Shown piece by piece: positions 51,642-60,145 of a stretch of DNA of 64,000 nucleotides. The stretch is from the NCBI RefSeq assembly GCF_900142265.1, contig NZ_FRAH01000003.1, forward strand, positions 62,001-126,000. The letters run 5' to 3'. Positions within the stretch are counted from its first letter, which is position 1. Each line of letters opens with the position of its first letter. This DNA comes from Anaerotignum lactatifermentans DSM 14214. Its GTDB lineage: Bacteria; Bacillota; Clostridia; Lachnospirales; Anaerotignaceae. A model generated the notes under the pieces. That model was not told the DNA's origin. It worked only from the letters and a program-made list of their open reading frames with translations, and made no database searches. Position numbers and translations under genes: made by a program.

Positions 51642-52634
51642 TCACTTTCGGAATTTCTTCACCACACGAATATCATCCCCGAAGAATTTCAGCACTTTAT
51701 ATTCCCGCAAACGGGAAGTGATACGGTCTGAATACTGATTGGTGATGTCCTCGGGATTGAGGTTTGTGGAAATGATAACGGATTTATTCTTCAATTTCCG
51801 GTCATTGATGAGACGGAACAGTTCCGACGCTGTAAAGAGGGTAGCAAACTCTGTGCCCAAGTCGTCGATGATGAGCAGGTCTGCCTCCAGCAATTCCTTG
51901 TCCCATTCTTCTTTCTCCGCGTCTTCATCCTTGGAAAAGCGGATTTCTTCCAGTTTGCGGAACAGCTGCCCTGCCGTCAGGTACAGCACCACATAGCCCT
52001 GATCCAGCAGTTCTTTGGCGATACAGCTGCACAGGAATGTTTTTCCTAAGCCCGTTGCGCCGTAAAGGAGGAGGTTCTGTCCCCCATCGGCAAAGTTTTC
52101 CACAAAAGCCAGCGCCTGCCGCAAAATCTGCATGGCGTTTTCTCTGGGAGAAATACCTTCTTTTTTGGAAACCTGCTCGCTGTAAAGGCGCACATCAAAA
52201 TGGTCGAAGTTTTCCACTTTCACAATATCCCGCACATTGGACTGGTCATAGAGCTTGTCCATAACTTTCTGTTTCAGGCAGGTACAGGGCACGTTATCCA
52301 CATAGCCTGTATCTTTGCAGGTTTCGCAGACGTATTCCAGCTCCATATCTGCCGGAGTCAAGCCGATGCTTTCCAATAACATCCGCCGTTCTGTCTGCAA
52401 TTCTTTCTGCTTTGCCCGCATTTCCACCAGGGCATCCTGCATATCGCCGGGCTTCAAAAGCACCAGTTTTGCGGTCTGTACCCCCAGCATGGAAAGGGTC
52501 TCGTCGATTTCCCGCACACGGGGCAAACGGCGGTAGATTTCTTCTTTCCGCTGACGGAGCTTTGCTGCCTGTTCTGTCCGCAGAGCGTCATATTCCCGCA
52601 GGATTTCTTTATAAATCTGTGTTCTGGTTGCCAA
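51642..52634 (-). CDS. DnaI/DnaC-like helicase loader ATPase
   Basis: A 330-residue AAA+ protein that probably loads the replicative helicase. The N-terminal half has a zinc-binding motif (YVCETCKDTGYVDNVPCTC) as in DnaI. LLYGATGLGKTFLCSCIA is Walker A and ADLLIIDDLGTEF Walker B, and STNLNPEDI is sensor 1. The start is TTG 52634 after AGGTGAG. Together with the DnaD-domain gene upstream (15 bp apart) it forms the primosome pair common in Firmicutes. Confidence 0.92.
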   Translation of the reverse strand: MATRTQIYKEILREYDALRTEQAAKLRQRKEEIYRRLPRVREIDETLSMLGVQTAKLVLLKPGDMQDALVEMRAKQKELQTERRMLLESIGLTPADMELEYVCETCKDTGYVDNVPCTCLKQKVMDKLYDQSNVRDIVKVENFDHFDVRLYSEQVSKKEGISPRENAMQILRQALAFVENFADGGQNLLLYGATGLGKTFLCSCIAKELLDQGYVVLYLTAGQLFRKLEEIRFSKDEDAEKEEWDKELLEADLLIIDDLGTEFATLFTASELFRLINDRKLKNKSVIISTNLNPEDITNQYSDRITSRLREYKVLKFFGDDIRVVKKFRK

Positions 52635-52649
52635 AATTTCTCACCTGCC

Positions 52650-53588
52650 TTACCATTCTCGTTGTTTTTCCCGTTCCAATCGTTCCAGTTCGTTATAGTC
52701 CCATTCCCGCTGGGTGTAGTTGATGAAACGATTCTGTCTTTGAGGCGCTGTCTGTCTGGGCTGCTCGGAAGCCTTCTGCTGGGCGCGTTTTGCTGCAAAG
52801 GCTTCATCCAGCTTGGCAATATCCGCCTGACTTTTCACCCCTGCCTGATGCCACTCACGCAAAATCTTATCCGCATAGGCAAAGCTGACGCCGCCGGTAC
52901 GCATGATGGTACGCTCGCAAGCCGTCACCACCACATCCAAGGGTAGTTTATACTCTCGCAGCCATTTTTTTATATACGTTTCTTCTTCCGGCGCAGGCAG
53001 ACGTTTTCCCTGACCGAAAGCACGCATGATGGCGCCATAGCCTTCCTTTCGCATCTGCAAATATTCCTCCACGGCTTCCAGAGAATCCAAACCTTCCTCT
53101 GCCCAGCCCATGGCTACTTTTTCGATATAATGCATCCCCCGTTTGCCACGGGAAACACAATAAGTCAAGAGCAGATCAATGACTTCCAAAGGCAGTCCCA
53201 GCCAGTCATAAAAACTGAACAATGTCGCCATATCGCCGCTGGAAAGGGTCTTGCCCAATTTCTGCTGAGCAGACTGAAACAGACGTTTCACATCCTCCCG
53301 TTTCAGATAACAGGACAATTCCGCAGGGGAATACTGGGGACGTTCCGAGGGGATGGCTTTTGGCTGGGACATCTGCGCCGCTTCTTTTGCGAAACAGTCC
53401 CGTTCTTCCCAATACCGCCATGCTTTCAGCACATCGCTTTCCAGTATTTCCAGTTTTTCCGCGATTTCTGCTGCCGAAGTCTTGCCTTCTGCCGCTTTTG
53501 TCATCAAAAAGACGGACACATACAGCGGGGGCGCTTTTGGCACTTCTTTTTCGATAAAATCTTTCAAAATACGGATTTCCTCCGCCAT
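52650..53588 (-). CDS. DnaD domain replication protein
   Basis: Primosome component that remodels DNA and helps load the helicase. The 312 residues include an N-terminal winged-helix part, a DnaD domain (FSFYDWLGLPLEVIDLLLTYCVSRGKRGMHYIEKVAMGWAEEG) and a second copy-like segment (EETYIKKWLREYKLPLDVVVTACERTI, YADKILREW). The tail, RFINYTQREWDYNELERLERE, is typical. ATG 53588 after GGAGGG is preferred over 53639. It is first in the dnaD-dnaI-cdd1 unit. Confidence 0.92.
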   Translation of the reverse strand: MAEEIRILKDFIEKEVPKAPPLYVSVFLMTKAAEGKTSAAEIAEKLEILESDVLKAWRYWEERDCFAKEAAQMSQPKAIPSERPQYSPAELSCYLKREDVKRLFQSAQQKLGKTLSSGDMATLFSFYDWLGLPLEVIDLLLTYCVSRGKRGMHYIEKVAMGWAEEGLDSLEAVEEYLQMRKEGYGAIMRAFGQGKRLPAPEEETYIKKWLREYKLPLDVVVTACERTIMRTGGVSFAYADKILREWHQAGVKSQADIAKLDEAFAAKRAQQKASEQPRQTAPQRQNRFINYTQREWDYNELERLEREKQREW

Positions 53589-53670
53589 ATCTCTCCCTCC
53601 TTTTCTCTGTGCATACAGGGTTATTATACTACAAAACACGCCCCTTCACAATAAAAGAGGAACCTGCTCA

Positions 53671-53830
53671 GCAAGTTCCCACAGAAAACATTATCTTTCT
53701 TTTTCCGATTTCTGAATGGGAACTGCGATGGCTTTCTTCAGAAGAAAACATATCCCATCAAATCTCATCACAACAAGAAAGCTGAAATCCTCTGATTTCA
53801 GCTTTCTTTGTTTTCTTATGAAGAAGCCCC
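53671..53830 (+). repeat. Structured intergenic repeat, copy B
   Basis: Same plan as copy A. Hairpin 1 pairs GCAAGTTCCCACAGAAA with TTTCTGAATGGGAACTGC, again with a bulged A after GCA. Structure 2 has outer stem GGCTTTCTTCA with TGAAGAAGCC (bulged T after GGC) and an inner 15-bp perfect stem AAGAAAGCTGAAATC / GATTTCAGCTTTCTT. It lies between the tagO/wecA stop and the dnaD promoter. Relative to copy A, at least three pairs change on both sides. Confidence 0.85.
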
Positions 53831-53838
53831 AAAGGGCA

Positions 53839-54879
53839 TCACTGATTTTTATTTTTGATGTGGGCATTGAAATAGTAAATGATGAAACTCAGTACCACCA
53901 CTGTCAGCAAAGCCACCACGAAGATACGGGAGTCTTTGACGGCAATGAAGATGGCAAGCAGTCCCAGAAAAATACTGATGGCGTACATGATGAGTACCGC
54001 CTTTTTCTGACTGAAACCATGGTCGATGAGTTTATGGTGCAGATGCCCCCTGTCTGCCTGCATGATGGGCTGATGTTTCGCCATACGACGAAGCATGGCA
54101 AAAATGGTATCGAAAATAGGCAGACCAATACAGAAAATACTTACTACCAGCGCCAGCAGGGCATAGCCTTTGAACACGCCCAGAATACTGGTTACTGCCA
54201 ATACAAAGCCCAAAAATGTGGAGCCTGTATCCCCCATGAAGATTTCCGCGGGGTTAAAGTTACGGGGCAAGAAGCCCAGACACGCCCCAGCCAAAGCCGC
54301 AGTCAGCACCACCGCTGTGGTGGAACCTGTCATGATGCACAGCACCATGAGGCTCAGGGCCGCAATGCCCGTTACCCCTGCCGCCAGACCGTCCAGACCG
54401 TCAATAAGGTTTACGGCGTTGGTAACCCCAACGATCCACACCAGCGTAATGGGAATACTTAATTTCTGCAATGTTGCCGTTACAGGCCACAGTACAATCT
54501 GAATCTGTGTGCCGGAAAAAATGACGATCAGCGCCGCTACAATCTGCACGCAGAATTTCAGTTTTGCCGGCAGGTCTTTCATATCGTCGATCATGCCCAG
54601 CACCGCAATGATGCCAGCGCCTACGATAAAGCCCACAAACTGTTTGGGGCTCATGCTGCGGTCAAAGAAATAGACCATGAGCACGGTAACGAGAAAGCCC
54701 AGCACAATGGCAACGCCGCCCATACGAGGCATGGGTTTTTTATGTACCCCTCTGTCTTTGGGATAGTCAATGGCGCCCACTTTTGCGGAAAGCCATTTTG
54801 CGAAAGGTGTTGTCACCAGCGTAATGGCAAAAGCGCAGGCAAAAGCCGCAATATATAACAACCAGTTATGCTCTACCAA
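53839..54879 (-). CDS. Undecaprenyl-phosphate sugar-1-phosphate transferase (TagO/WecA/MraY family)
   Basis: A 346-residue membrane enzyme starting a lipid-linked glycan (teichoic acid or similar polymer). About ten helices. AKVGAIDYPKDRGVHKKPMPRMGG is the family's first cytoplasmic loop, NAVNLIDGLDGLAAG the Asp-rich catalytic loop, FMGDTGSTFLGF the next, and QADRGHLHHKLIDHG the HHH loop, which marks the WecA/TagO group rather than MraY. The start is TTG 54879 after AGGAGTG. It is a single-gene unit. Confidence 0.93.
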   Translation of the reverse strand: MVEHNWLLYIAAFACAFAITLVTTPFAKWLSAKVGAIDYPKDRGVHKKPMPRMGGVAIVLGFLVTVLMVYFFDRSMSPKQFVGFIVGAGIIAVLGMIDDMKDLPAKLKFCVQIVAALIVIFSGTQIQIVLWPVTATLQKLSIPITLVWIVGVTNAVNLIDGLDGLAAGVTGIAALSLMVLCIMTGSTTAVVLTAALAGACLGFLPRNFNPAEIFMGDTGSTFLGFVLAVTSILGVFKGYALLALVVSIFCIGLPIFDTIFAMLRRMAKHQPIMQADRGHLHHKLIDHGFSQKKAVLIMYAISIFLGLLAIFIAVKDSRIFVVALLTVVVLSFIIYYFNAHIKNKNQ

Positions 54880-54929
54880 AAAAATTCACTCCTAACCCTT
54901 TCGGCAAACGCCGAAAACAGGAACCCAGT

Positions 54930-55556
54930 TTATTTCGTACCGAAAATACGGTCACCGGCGTCCCCCAGACCCGGCACAATATAGCCATGGTCATTGAGAC
55001 ATTTATCATAAGCCGCTGCGTAGATATCTACATCAGGATGGGCTTCCTGTATCTTTTTCACGCCTTCGGGCGCAGCCAGAATACACAGGAAGATGATTTT
55101 CTTTACGCCTTTATCCTTCAAAAATCCGATGGCAGCTTCCGCTGTACCGCCTGTTGCCAGCATGGGATCTGTCAGAAAAACGGTTCTTTCTTCCACATCG
55201 GCAGGCAGTTTGCAGTAATATTCCACAGGCAGCAGTGTATTGGGGTCACGATACAGACCAATATGACCGATCTTTGCTGTGGGCATAAGCCGCAGCAGAC
55301 CTTCTGTCATGCCGATACCTGCACGGAGAATAGGCACAATGGCAAGTTTTGTGTCGATGGTGCGGCACTGTGCCACATCCACTGGTGTCTGCACCTGAAC
55401 TTCTTTCAAAGGCAAATCTCTGGTAGCTTCGTAGGAAAGGAGCATGGCTACTTCGCCGATGATCTCACGAAATTCCTTTGCGCCAGTTTCTGCGTCACGC
55501 AGCATTGCCATTTTGCTCTGGATCAGCGGATGTTCCGATACGAATAATTTACTCAT
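54930..55556 (-). CDS. upp: Uracil phosphoribosyltransferase
   Basis: Pyrimidine salvage: UMP from uracil and PRPP. The 208 residues carry [45 protein letters not shown] (PRPP loop) and [16 protein letters not shown] at the end, the uracil-binding signature. ATG 55556 follows AAAGGGG. It comes 15 bp after rpiB and likely shares a transcript with sua5 and rpiB. Confidence 0.96.
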   Translation of the reverse strand: MSKLFVSEHPLIQSKMAMLRDAETGAKEFREIIGEVAMLLSYEATRDLPLKEVQVQTPVDVAQCRTIDTKLAIVPILRAGIGMTEGLLRLMPTAKIGHIGLYRDPNTLLPVEYYCKLPADVEERTVFLTDPMLATGGTAEAAIGFLKDKGVKKIIFLCILAAPEGVKKIQEAHPDVDIYAAAYDKCLNDHGYIVPGLGDAGDRIFGTK

Positions 55557-55570
55557 GGATTTCCCCTTTC

Positions 55571-55999
55571 TCAATCTTCGATCTGTTTGATTCTTCTGAT
55601 ATGGCGTTCATCGTTGGAAAAAGGTGTTTCCAAGAATGCTTTTACGATCTCCAGTGCCAGACCGGGGCCTGTCACACGAGCGCCCATTGCCAGAATGTTG
55701 GCATCGTTATGTTCTCTGGTTGCTTTTGCGGAGAACACATCGCCGCACAGTGCTGCACGGATGCCTTTGACTTTGTTTGCCACAATGGAGATACCGATGC
55801 CTGTGCCGCAGATGAGGATGCCTTTTTCACATTCGCCATCTGCTACCGCATGGGCAACCAGTTTGCCATATACGGGATAATCCACGGATTCTTCGGAGAA
55901 TGTCCCATAATTCTTATAAGGAATGTTGTTTGCGTCTAAATAAGCGATGACTTCCTTCATCAGAGGGAAACCGCCGTGGTCACAACCAAGTGCTATCAT
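55571..55999 (-). CDS. rpiB: Ribose-5-phosphate isomerase B
   Basis: Interconverts ribose-5-phosphate and ribulose-5-phosphate. The 142 residues open [21 protein letters not shown]. The catalytic Cys loop is [18 protein letters not shown], and [15 protein letters not shown] is the later conserved segment. Its ATG overlaps the Sua5 stop as ATGA, so they are co-translated. Confidence 0.95.
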   Translation of the reverse strand: MIALGCDHGGFPLMKEVIAYLDANNIPYKNYGTFSEESVDYPVYGKLVAHAVADGECEKGILICGTGIGISIVANKVKGIRAALCGDVFSAKATREHNDANILAMGARVTGPGLALEIVKAFLETPFSNDERHIRRIKQIED

Positions 56000-57057
56000 T
56001 TTTCTTCTCCTTTCGCTTCAATGAAACGGTATCCGGCAGACTTCTGGAGCCGGTTCATGATTGCCAGCCCTTCCCCTTCCAGCGGGAATACTTCCGCGTA
56101 TACCGTATCTGCTTCCAAGAAATCGAATTTGCGCAATACTTTAAACAGGTTGGCGCCCACTTCCTCCAGATTTTCCCGACTGCCCACAGACAGGACAATG
56201 TCCGCTGTATAGCCGTCTTTGGATTCCTCTGTGGCAAGCACGCCGACTTTTTTCCCCGCTGCTTTTTCCTGTGCCGTCAGGGCATTGATCTTCGCCTGAA
56301 CCCCTTCTCCACGCACCAGATACACTTCCGCTCTGGGGGAATAATGGGTGTACTTCATGCCGGGGGCTTTGGGACGCAGTCCTTCCTGGGGTTTCTGCAA
56401 AATGGCAGGGTCTACAGTCACTTCGCCCACAAAAGGCTCCATCATTTCCTTTGTGATGGCACCGGGACGCAGAATCATCGGAGGGGTCACGGAAACATCC
56501 ACAATGGTGGACTCCAGTCCCCACTCTGCCGCGCCGCCATCGAGAATCATGTCAATCTTCCCATCCAGATCGAAAGCCACATGGGACGCCCTTGTGGGGC
56601 TTGGCTTGCCGGATGCGTTGGCACTGGGCGCCGCAATGGGCAGACCTGCCGCGCGGATCAGCGCCATGGCAACAGGATGTGAGGGAAAGCGCACCGCTAC
56701 CGTATCCAGTCCGCCAGTGACGGAATCAGGCACAATATCCGTTTTTGGGAATATCATGGTCAATGGACCCGGCCAGAAAGCATCCATGAGTTTCTGCGCC
56801 GCCGCAGGAATCTCCCGCACAATGGGACGCAATTCACTGATTTGGGAGATATGCAGGATCAAAGGATTGTCGGAAGGACGACCTTTTGCCAGATAAATGC
56901 CTTTGCAGGCTTCACCGTCCAGACCGTTGCCTCCCAAACCATAAACCGTTTCCGTAGGAAAAGCAACCAGACCGCCTCTTTTGAGGATTTCAGCGCCTTC
57001 GGCGATGATGTCTGCATCGGGCTGCAGGGGGTCAACCTTGCGCAAAATGGTTTTCAT
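55996..57057 (-). CDS. Threonylcarbamoyl-AMP synthase (Sua5/YwlC)
   Basis: Makes threonylcarbamoyl-AMP for the t6A modification of tRNAs. The YrdC domain (residues about 15-200) shows [31 protein letters not shown] and [19 protein letters not shown]-terminal Sua5 domain follows ([21 protein letters not shown]), so this is the long form of 353 residues. ATG 57057 ([10 protein letters not shown]) is preferred to a start inside the upstream SEC-C gene. It is followed by rpiB with a 4-bp overlap. Confidence 0.95.
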   Translation of the reverse strand: MKTILRKVDPLQPDADIIAEGAEILKRGGLVAFPTETVYGLGGNGLDGEACKGIYLAKGRPSDNPLILHISQISELRPIVREIPAAAQKLMDAFWPGPLTMIFPKTDIVPDSVTGGLDTVAVRFPSHPVAMALIRAAGLPIAAPSANASGKPSPTRASHVAFDLDGKIDMILDGGAAEWGLESTIVDVSVTPPMILRPGAITKEMMEPFVGEVTVDPAILQKPQEGLRPKAPGMKYTHYSPRAEVYLVRGEGVQAKINALTAQEKAAGKKVGVLATEESKDGYTADIVLSVGSRENLEEVGANLFKVLRKFDFLEADTVYAEVFPLEGEGLAIMNRLQKSAGYRFIEAKGEEK

Positions 57058-57061
57058 ATGC

Positions 57062-57562
57062 TTACAGGTTCGCTCCGCAGCATTTTTTGTATTTTTTGCC
57101 GCTGCCGCAAGGGCAAGGGTCATTGCGTCCGATTTTTTCGCCTTTGACGATGGTTCTGGAGCGTTTCTGTTCCAGTGTCAGACGTTTTCTTGTGTCTGCG
57201 TCAAAGATGCCGTCCCACTGGGGCAGCTGATACAGGTGTTCTGCATGGTATTCTACCATTTTCTTGAACAGACGTTCAAAGTCGATATCCAGCACGATAG
57301 CTGTATCTTCTTCCAGTGTTGTCATTTCGTAAGGTGTAGGCAGTACATCGTTGATGCCATCCACGAAAGCCACGATTTCTTCTGTGGTCATGGAGAAACG
57401 TTCTGCCAGTTCTTTCACAGTACCTTCCAGCTTTGTCAGCTTATTTGCCAGAATATATTCATAGATGTGCTGTTCCTTGGGCAGGTATTCATCCCAAATC
57501 GCATCCACACTTCTGCCTTCTTTGGAAAATGCTTTTTCCATCCAGCTTTCATACAAACTCAT
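57062..57562 (-). CDS. SEC-C motif protein
   Basis: A 166-residue protein with a helical body ([38 protein letters not shown]) and a C-terminal SEC-C zinc motif ([20 protein letters not shown]), also seen at the end of SecA. The body may be a small helical binding domain. Start at ATG 57562 with AGGAGAG. It is first in the SEC-C-sua5-rpiB-upp string. Function unknown; the motif binds zinc and may contact the ribosome or SecB-like partners. Confidence 0.88.
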   Translation of the reverse strand: MSLYESWMEKAFSKEGRSVDAIWDEYLPKEQHIYEYILANKLTKLEGTVKELAERFSMTTEEIVAFVDGINDVLPTPYEMTTLEEDTAIVLDIDFERLFKKMVEYHAEHLYQLPQWDGIFDADTRKRLTLEQKRSRTIVKGEKIGRNDPCPCGSGKKYKKCCGANL

Positions 57563-57714
57563 ATCATTTCTCTCCTTTAACTTTATCATCCATTCTTTCG
57601 CAAAAAACTTGCTCTTTGCAATCATAATATAATTTTGCCCGATTTGCAACAAAAAATAGCAATTCCGCCTCTGTGGCTCCTAAAAATCCGCAAAAAAACA
57701 CAGGTACACTGTAA

Positions 57715-57824
57715 GGGGCATCTTCAGAAGAAAACAAAAAAAGCTGAAATTCTTATCATAACAGAGGATTTCAGCTTTCTTATTTTATGAAGATATTGAA
57801 TATGTTTTCTTAAGGAGAATTTGC
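57715..57824 (-). repeat. Structured intergenic repeat, copy C (shortened, inverted)
   Basis: Read on the minus strand it begins GCAAATTCTCCTTAAGAA, the left arm of hairpin 1 in copy A, lacks the right arm, then shares AACATAT, the inner stem AAGAAAGCTGAAATCCTCTG with ATTTCAGCTTT, and ends GAAGATGCCCC like copy A. The orientation is opposite to A and B. An AACACAGG / CCTGTGTT pair lies just outside it. It fills the gap between the SEC-C and Usp-like genes. Confidence 0.75.
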
Positions 57825-57848
57825 TTAAGCATCCTGTGTTTTTTTCTG

Positions 57849-58259
57849 TCATACTGCCGCGGCAGCCAGTTCTCTCTCGGAAAGCAAGCAGGTGCCCGGC
57901 GGTAAAAGTGCCGCAATCCGCTCCAGCAGTTCTTTCCAGATAGATTTTTTCTCTTTTTTCACCGGCGGCTCCAGCAGCACGCCTGTGATGTCTTTTTCTC
58001 TGGCAAAGCGGCTGATGTACGCTGCCACGTCCTGTTCACAGCACAGGCAGACCTGCCCGCCCAGCCGGCACCCATAATTCGCCAGCCGCTGCATTTCGTA
58101 CATTTCTCCACTTTCCAGTATATTTTCGCCCTGCGCTACATGCAAGATGTATAAATCCCCGTTGCCTGCCTTTGCGGCATCTTTGGCCAGTTCCATGAAT
58201 CTTTTGGATTCTTTCCCCGCCGTTACCAGCACCAGTATGTTTTCTTTTTTTGTTTTCAT
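57849..58259 (-). CDS. Universal-stress-protein-like (Usp/KdpD-type) protein
   Basis: A 136-residue Rossmann-like protein. NILVLVTAGKESKRFMELAKDAAKAGNGDLYILHV is a Usp start, and DITGVLLEPPVKKEKKSIWKELLERIAALLPPGTCLLS is the later half. The nucleotide loop (usual Gly-rich GSxxxG) is not evident, so ATP binding is doubtful. Three Cys lie close together (GCRLGGQVCLCCEQD). AGGAGG precedes the ATG. A long structured region lies directly upstream and might be its leader. Confidence 0.7.
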   Translation of the reverse strand: MKTKKENILVLVTAGKESKRFMELAKDAAKAGNGDLYILHVAQGENILESGEMYEMQRLANYGCRLGGQVCLCCEQDVAAYISRFAREKDITGVLLEPPVKKEKKSIWKELLERIAALLPPGTCLLSERELAAAAV

Positions 58260-58407
58260 GAAGGTTGCCTCCTTACATCATTCGCCAGTTTCCCTGTATG
58301 GCGAAAATTTTGTTTTTCAAAAGCTACCATACACTCCATACTTATCATAACCCATAAATCTTAGAAAACACCGATGGTTTCTCTTAATTCTTTCTTACAA
58401 AACAAAA

Positions 58408-58745
58408 GAGAGGACTGGCTTTTGCCAAATCCTCTCTCAGGGTGTCGTCAAAGGCTCATTTCATGGGGGCCTTTGACGAGTAGACAGAAGTATAAAGCCG
58501 AAGTTCCATCAGCTAAATGCCTTGAAACTCCGGCTTTTCCTCGTCAGAAGTGAATTCCGACTGCGGATTCCATTTGGGGAACCCCACACCGCAAGAGATG
58601 CGGACAGCCATTTATGGCTGGCATTTGCGAAGCAAATGTGTTGACCCTTTTGTTCCCCAACCCCTTCCGCGTTCTTGAAAAAGTGTAAAACTTAGTTTTT
58701 CTTCAGTCTGAGATAGAATCGGCTTTTGCCATATCCTCTCTGTTT
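58408..58745 (-). repeat. Multi-hairpin structured region (possible distant copy of the repeat family)
   Basis: On the minus strand, in order: a GAGAGGA-type hairpin; the stem TTGGGGAAC / GTTCCCCAA enclosing three small hairpins (CATTTGC/GCAAATG, CAGCCAT/ATGGCTG, CCGCA/TGCGG); a stem GACGAG / CTCGTC around AAAGCCG / CGGCTTT; TCGTCAAAGGC / GCCTTTGACGA; and a last GAGAGGA / TCCTCTC hairpin followed by TTTTGTTTTG. The outer two hairpins are near copies of one another. CTCGTC can pair with either of two partners, a switch-like arrangement. Confidence 0.7.
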
Positions 58746-58749
58746 TTTC

Positions 58750-59241
58750 TTATTCTTCTGTCAGGGTATCATCCTGCAAAGATTCGTCATCCAACTGGTT
58801 CTGTACATCGCTGTCATCCAGCACATCTTCTGTGTCACTTGTCATGTCTTCCGCGGGCATGTGTGTCACAGAGGGAGTACCATTTTCCAGTGTAAATGTA
58901 ATGGTGTCGCCGTCTTCCAGCACAACATTGTCCCAGATCTGCTCTGTACCGTCTGTGAATGTCATCTGCACCTGCCAGCCGTTTTCCACCACAGGCACCA
59001 TACCGTTGAGGGTAACAGGGACGGAAAAACCGTTTTTCCATTCGGATTCCTTCAGCATGTTATCTGTCCAATCGTCTTCTTCTGTGGGACGAATTTTCAG
59101 GGCAGATGCGCCTTTCCCTGTTTCATTGATGAAAGTCATGTTGTAGGAAACTTCCTGCTGAGGCACTTCTTCTTTCCCACAGCCGGCAAAAGCCGCAACA
59201 GCACACATCAATGTCAATACCAAAACCAGTTTTTTTCTCAT
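58750..59241 (-). CDS. Putative lipoprotein, unknown function
   Basis: A 163-residue exported protein. MRKKLVLVLTLMCAVAAFAGCGKEE has a lipobox (AFAGC). The rest is beta-rich (VSYNMTFINETGKGASALKIR, GWQVQMTFTDGTEQIWDNVV, GDTITFTLENG) with a very acidic tail. It may be an Ig-like or C2-like fold. ATG 59241 with GAGGA upstream is chosen. It follows the cyclophilin lipoprotein gene by 27 bp, so they may be co-transcribed and both sit on the outer face of the membrane. Confidence 0.75.
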   Translation of the reverse strand: MRKKLVLVLTLMCAVAAFAGCGKEEVPQQEVSYNMTFINETGKGASALKIRPTEEDDWTDNMLKESEWKNGFSVPVTLNGMVPVVENGWQVQMTFTDGTEQIWDNVVLEDGDTITFTLENGTPSVTHMPAEDMTSDTEDVLDDSDVQNQLDDESLQDDTLTEE

Positions 59242-59268
59242 ATTCCAAATCCTCATTTCTATCTTTCT

Positions 59269-60051
59269 TTATTCTGCTGTGTAGGGTTCAAATGTGATGC
59301 TGTTGATGATCACATCTTCCAGTGGTTTGGAATTTTCATCCACATCCACAGCAGCAATGGCATCCACTACATCCATTCCTTCAATGACCTGACCGAAAAT
59401 GGTATAAGGGTTGCCGTAAACATATTCCAAATGCACTGCGCCGCCATGTTCCCGATAATAATCCATGACGCTTTCGGGATAGAGCTGGCTGAGTGTATAA
59501 AATTCATCGCCAATGGTAACGCCCATTTCTTCTTCGTTGTTGTCACGAGCATCTTCCAGGGCTTTCAGATAATCCTCTGTGACAGTCTTTGCCTGCACAA
59601 TGAAGAACTGGCTGCCGTTGGTGTTGGGTCCTCTGTTTGCCATGGCAACAGCGCCGTTATAAAAATGCAGGTTCGGGGAAACTTCATCCTCGAAGTCCTC
59701 TCCCCAGCAGCTTTCACCGCCAGTGCCTGTGCCTGTAGGGTCACCAGTCTGAATCATAAAGTCCTCAATGACACGATGGAATGTGAGTCCGTCATAGTAG
59801 CCGTCCTTTGCCAGTGTTTTGAAGTTTTCCACTGCCTTCGGTGCTTCTTCGGGGAAGAAACGCATTTTTACCACGCCTTTGGAAGTGTCGATCACAGCGA
59901 TTTCTTCGCCTTCTTCGGGCATCTGCGCCTGCAGATTCACATATTCTCCTGTAGATTCTGTATCGGTTTCTGCATTTGTTTCACTGCCGCATCCTGCTGC
60001 TGTGAACATCAAAAGTCCTGCCAGAATCAAACTGATATATTTTTTCATCAT
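59269..60051 (-). CDS. Cyclophilin-type peptidyl-prolyl isomerase lipoprotein
   Basis: An exported folding helper. MMKKYISLILAGLLMFTAAGCGSE is a lipoprotein signal (AAGC). The cyclophilin domain spans about residues 45-255, with GLTFHRVIEDFMIQTGDPTGTGTGGES (the catalytic Arg of FHR and the Gln), MANRGPNTNGSQFFIV, and FGQVIEGMDVVDAI. An extra insert of about 40 residues (EDYLKALEDARDNNEEEMG) lies before the last strands. AGGAGG precedes two adjacent ATG codons; the first is listed. Confidence 0.93.
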   Translation of the reverse strand: MMKKYISLILAGLLMFTAAGCGSETNAETDTESTGEYVNLQAQMPEEGEEIAVIDTSKGVVKMRFFPEEAPKAVENFKTLAKDGYYDGLTFHRVIEDFMIQTGDPTGTGTGGESCWGEDFEDEVSPNLHFYNGAVAMANRGPNTNGSQFFIVQAKTVTEDYLKALEDARDNNEEEMGVTIGDEFYTLSQLYPESVMDYYREHGGAVHLEYVYGNPYTIFGQVIEGMDVVDAIAAVDVDENSKPLEDVIINSITFEPYTAE

Positions 60052-60145
60052 TGTTTTCCTCCTGCCTGCTTTTTTCATCTCATACATGAGAAATATTGTA
60101 TTACACGCAAAAAGTCTGTGTCAATTTGTTTTTCTTAAATGTTTA

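Noticed and set aside
58408-58745. Region as RNase P RNA, tmRNA, 6S RNA or SRP RNA
   Set aside because: None of the conserved core motifs of these RNAs could be found by eye, and the hairpin order does not fit.
58726-60138. A 470-codon plus-strand frame opposite the two lipoprotein genes
   Set aside because: It is very rich in Phe, Cys and His, and crosses the intergenic gap; the minus strand has two lipoproteins with lipoboxes and a clear cyclophilin.
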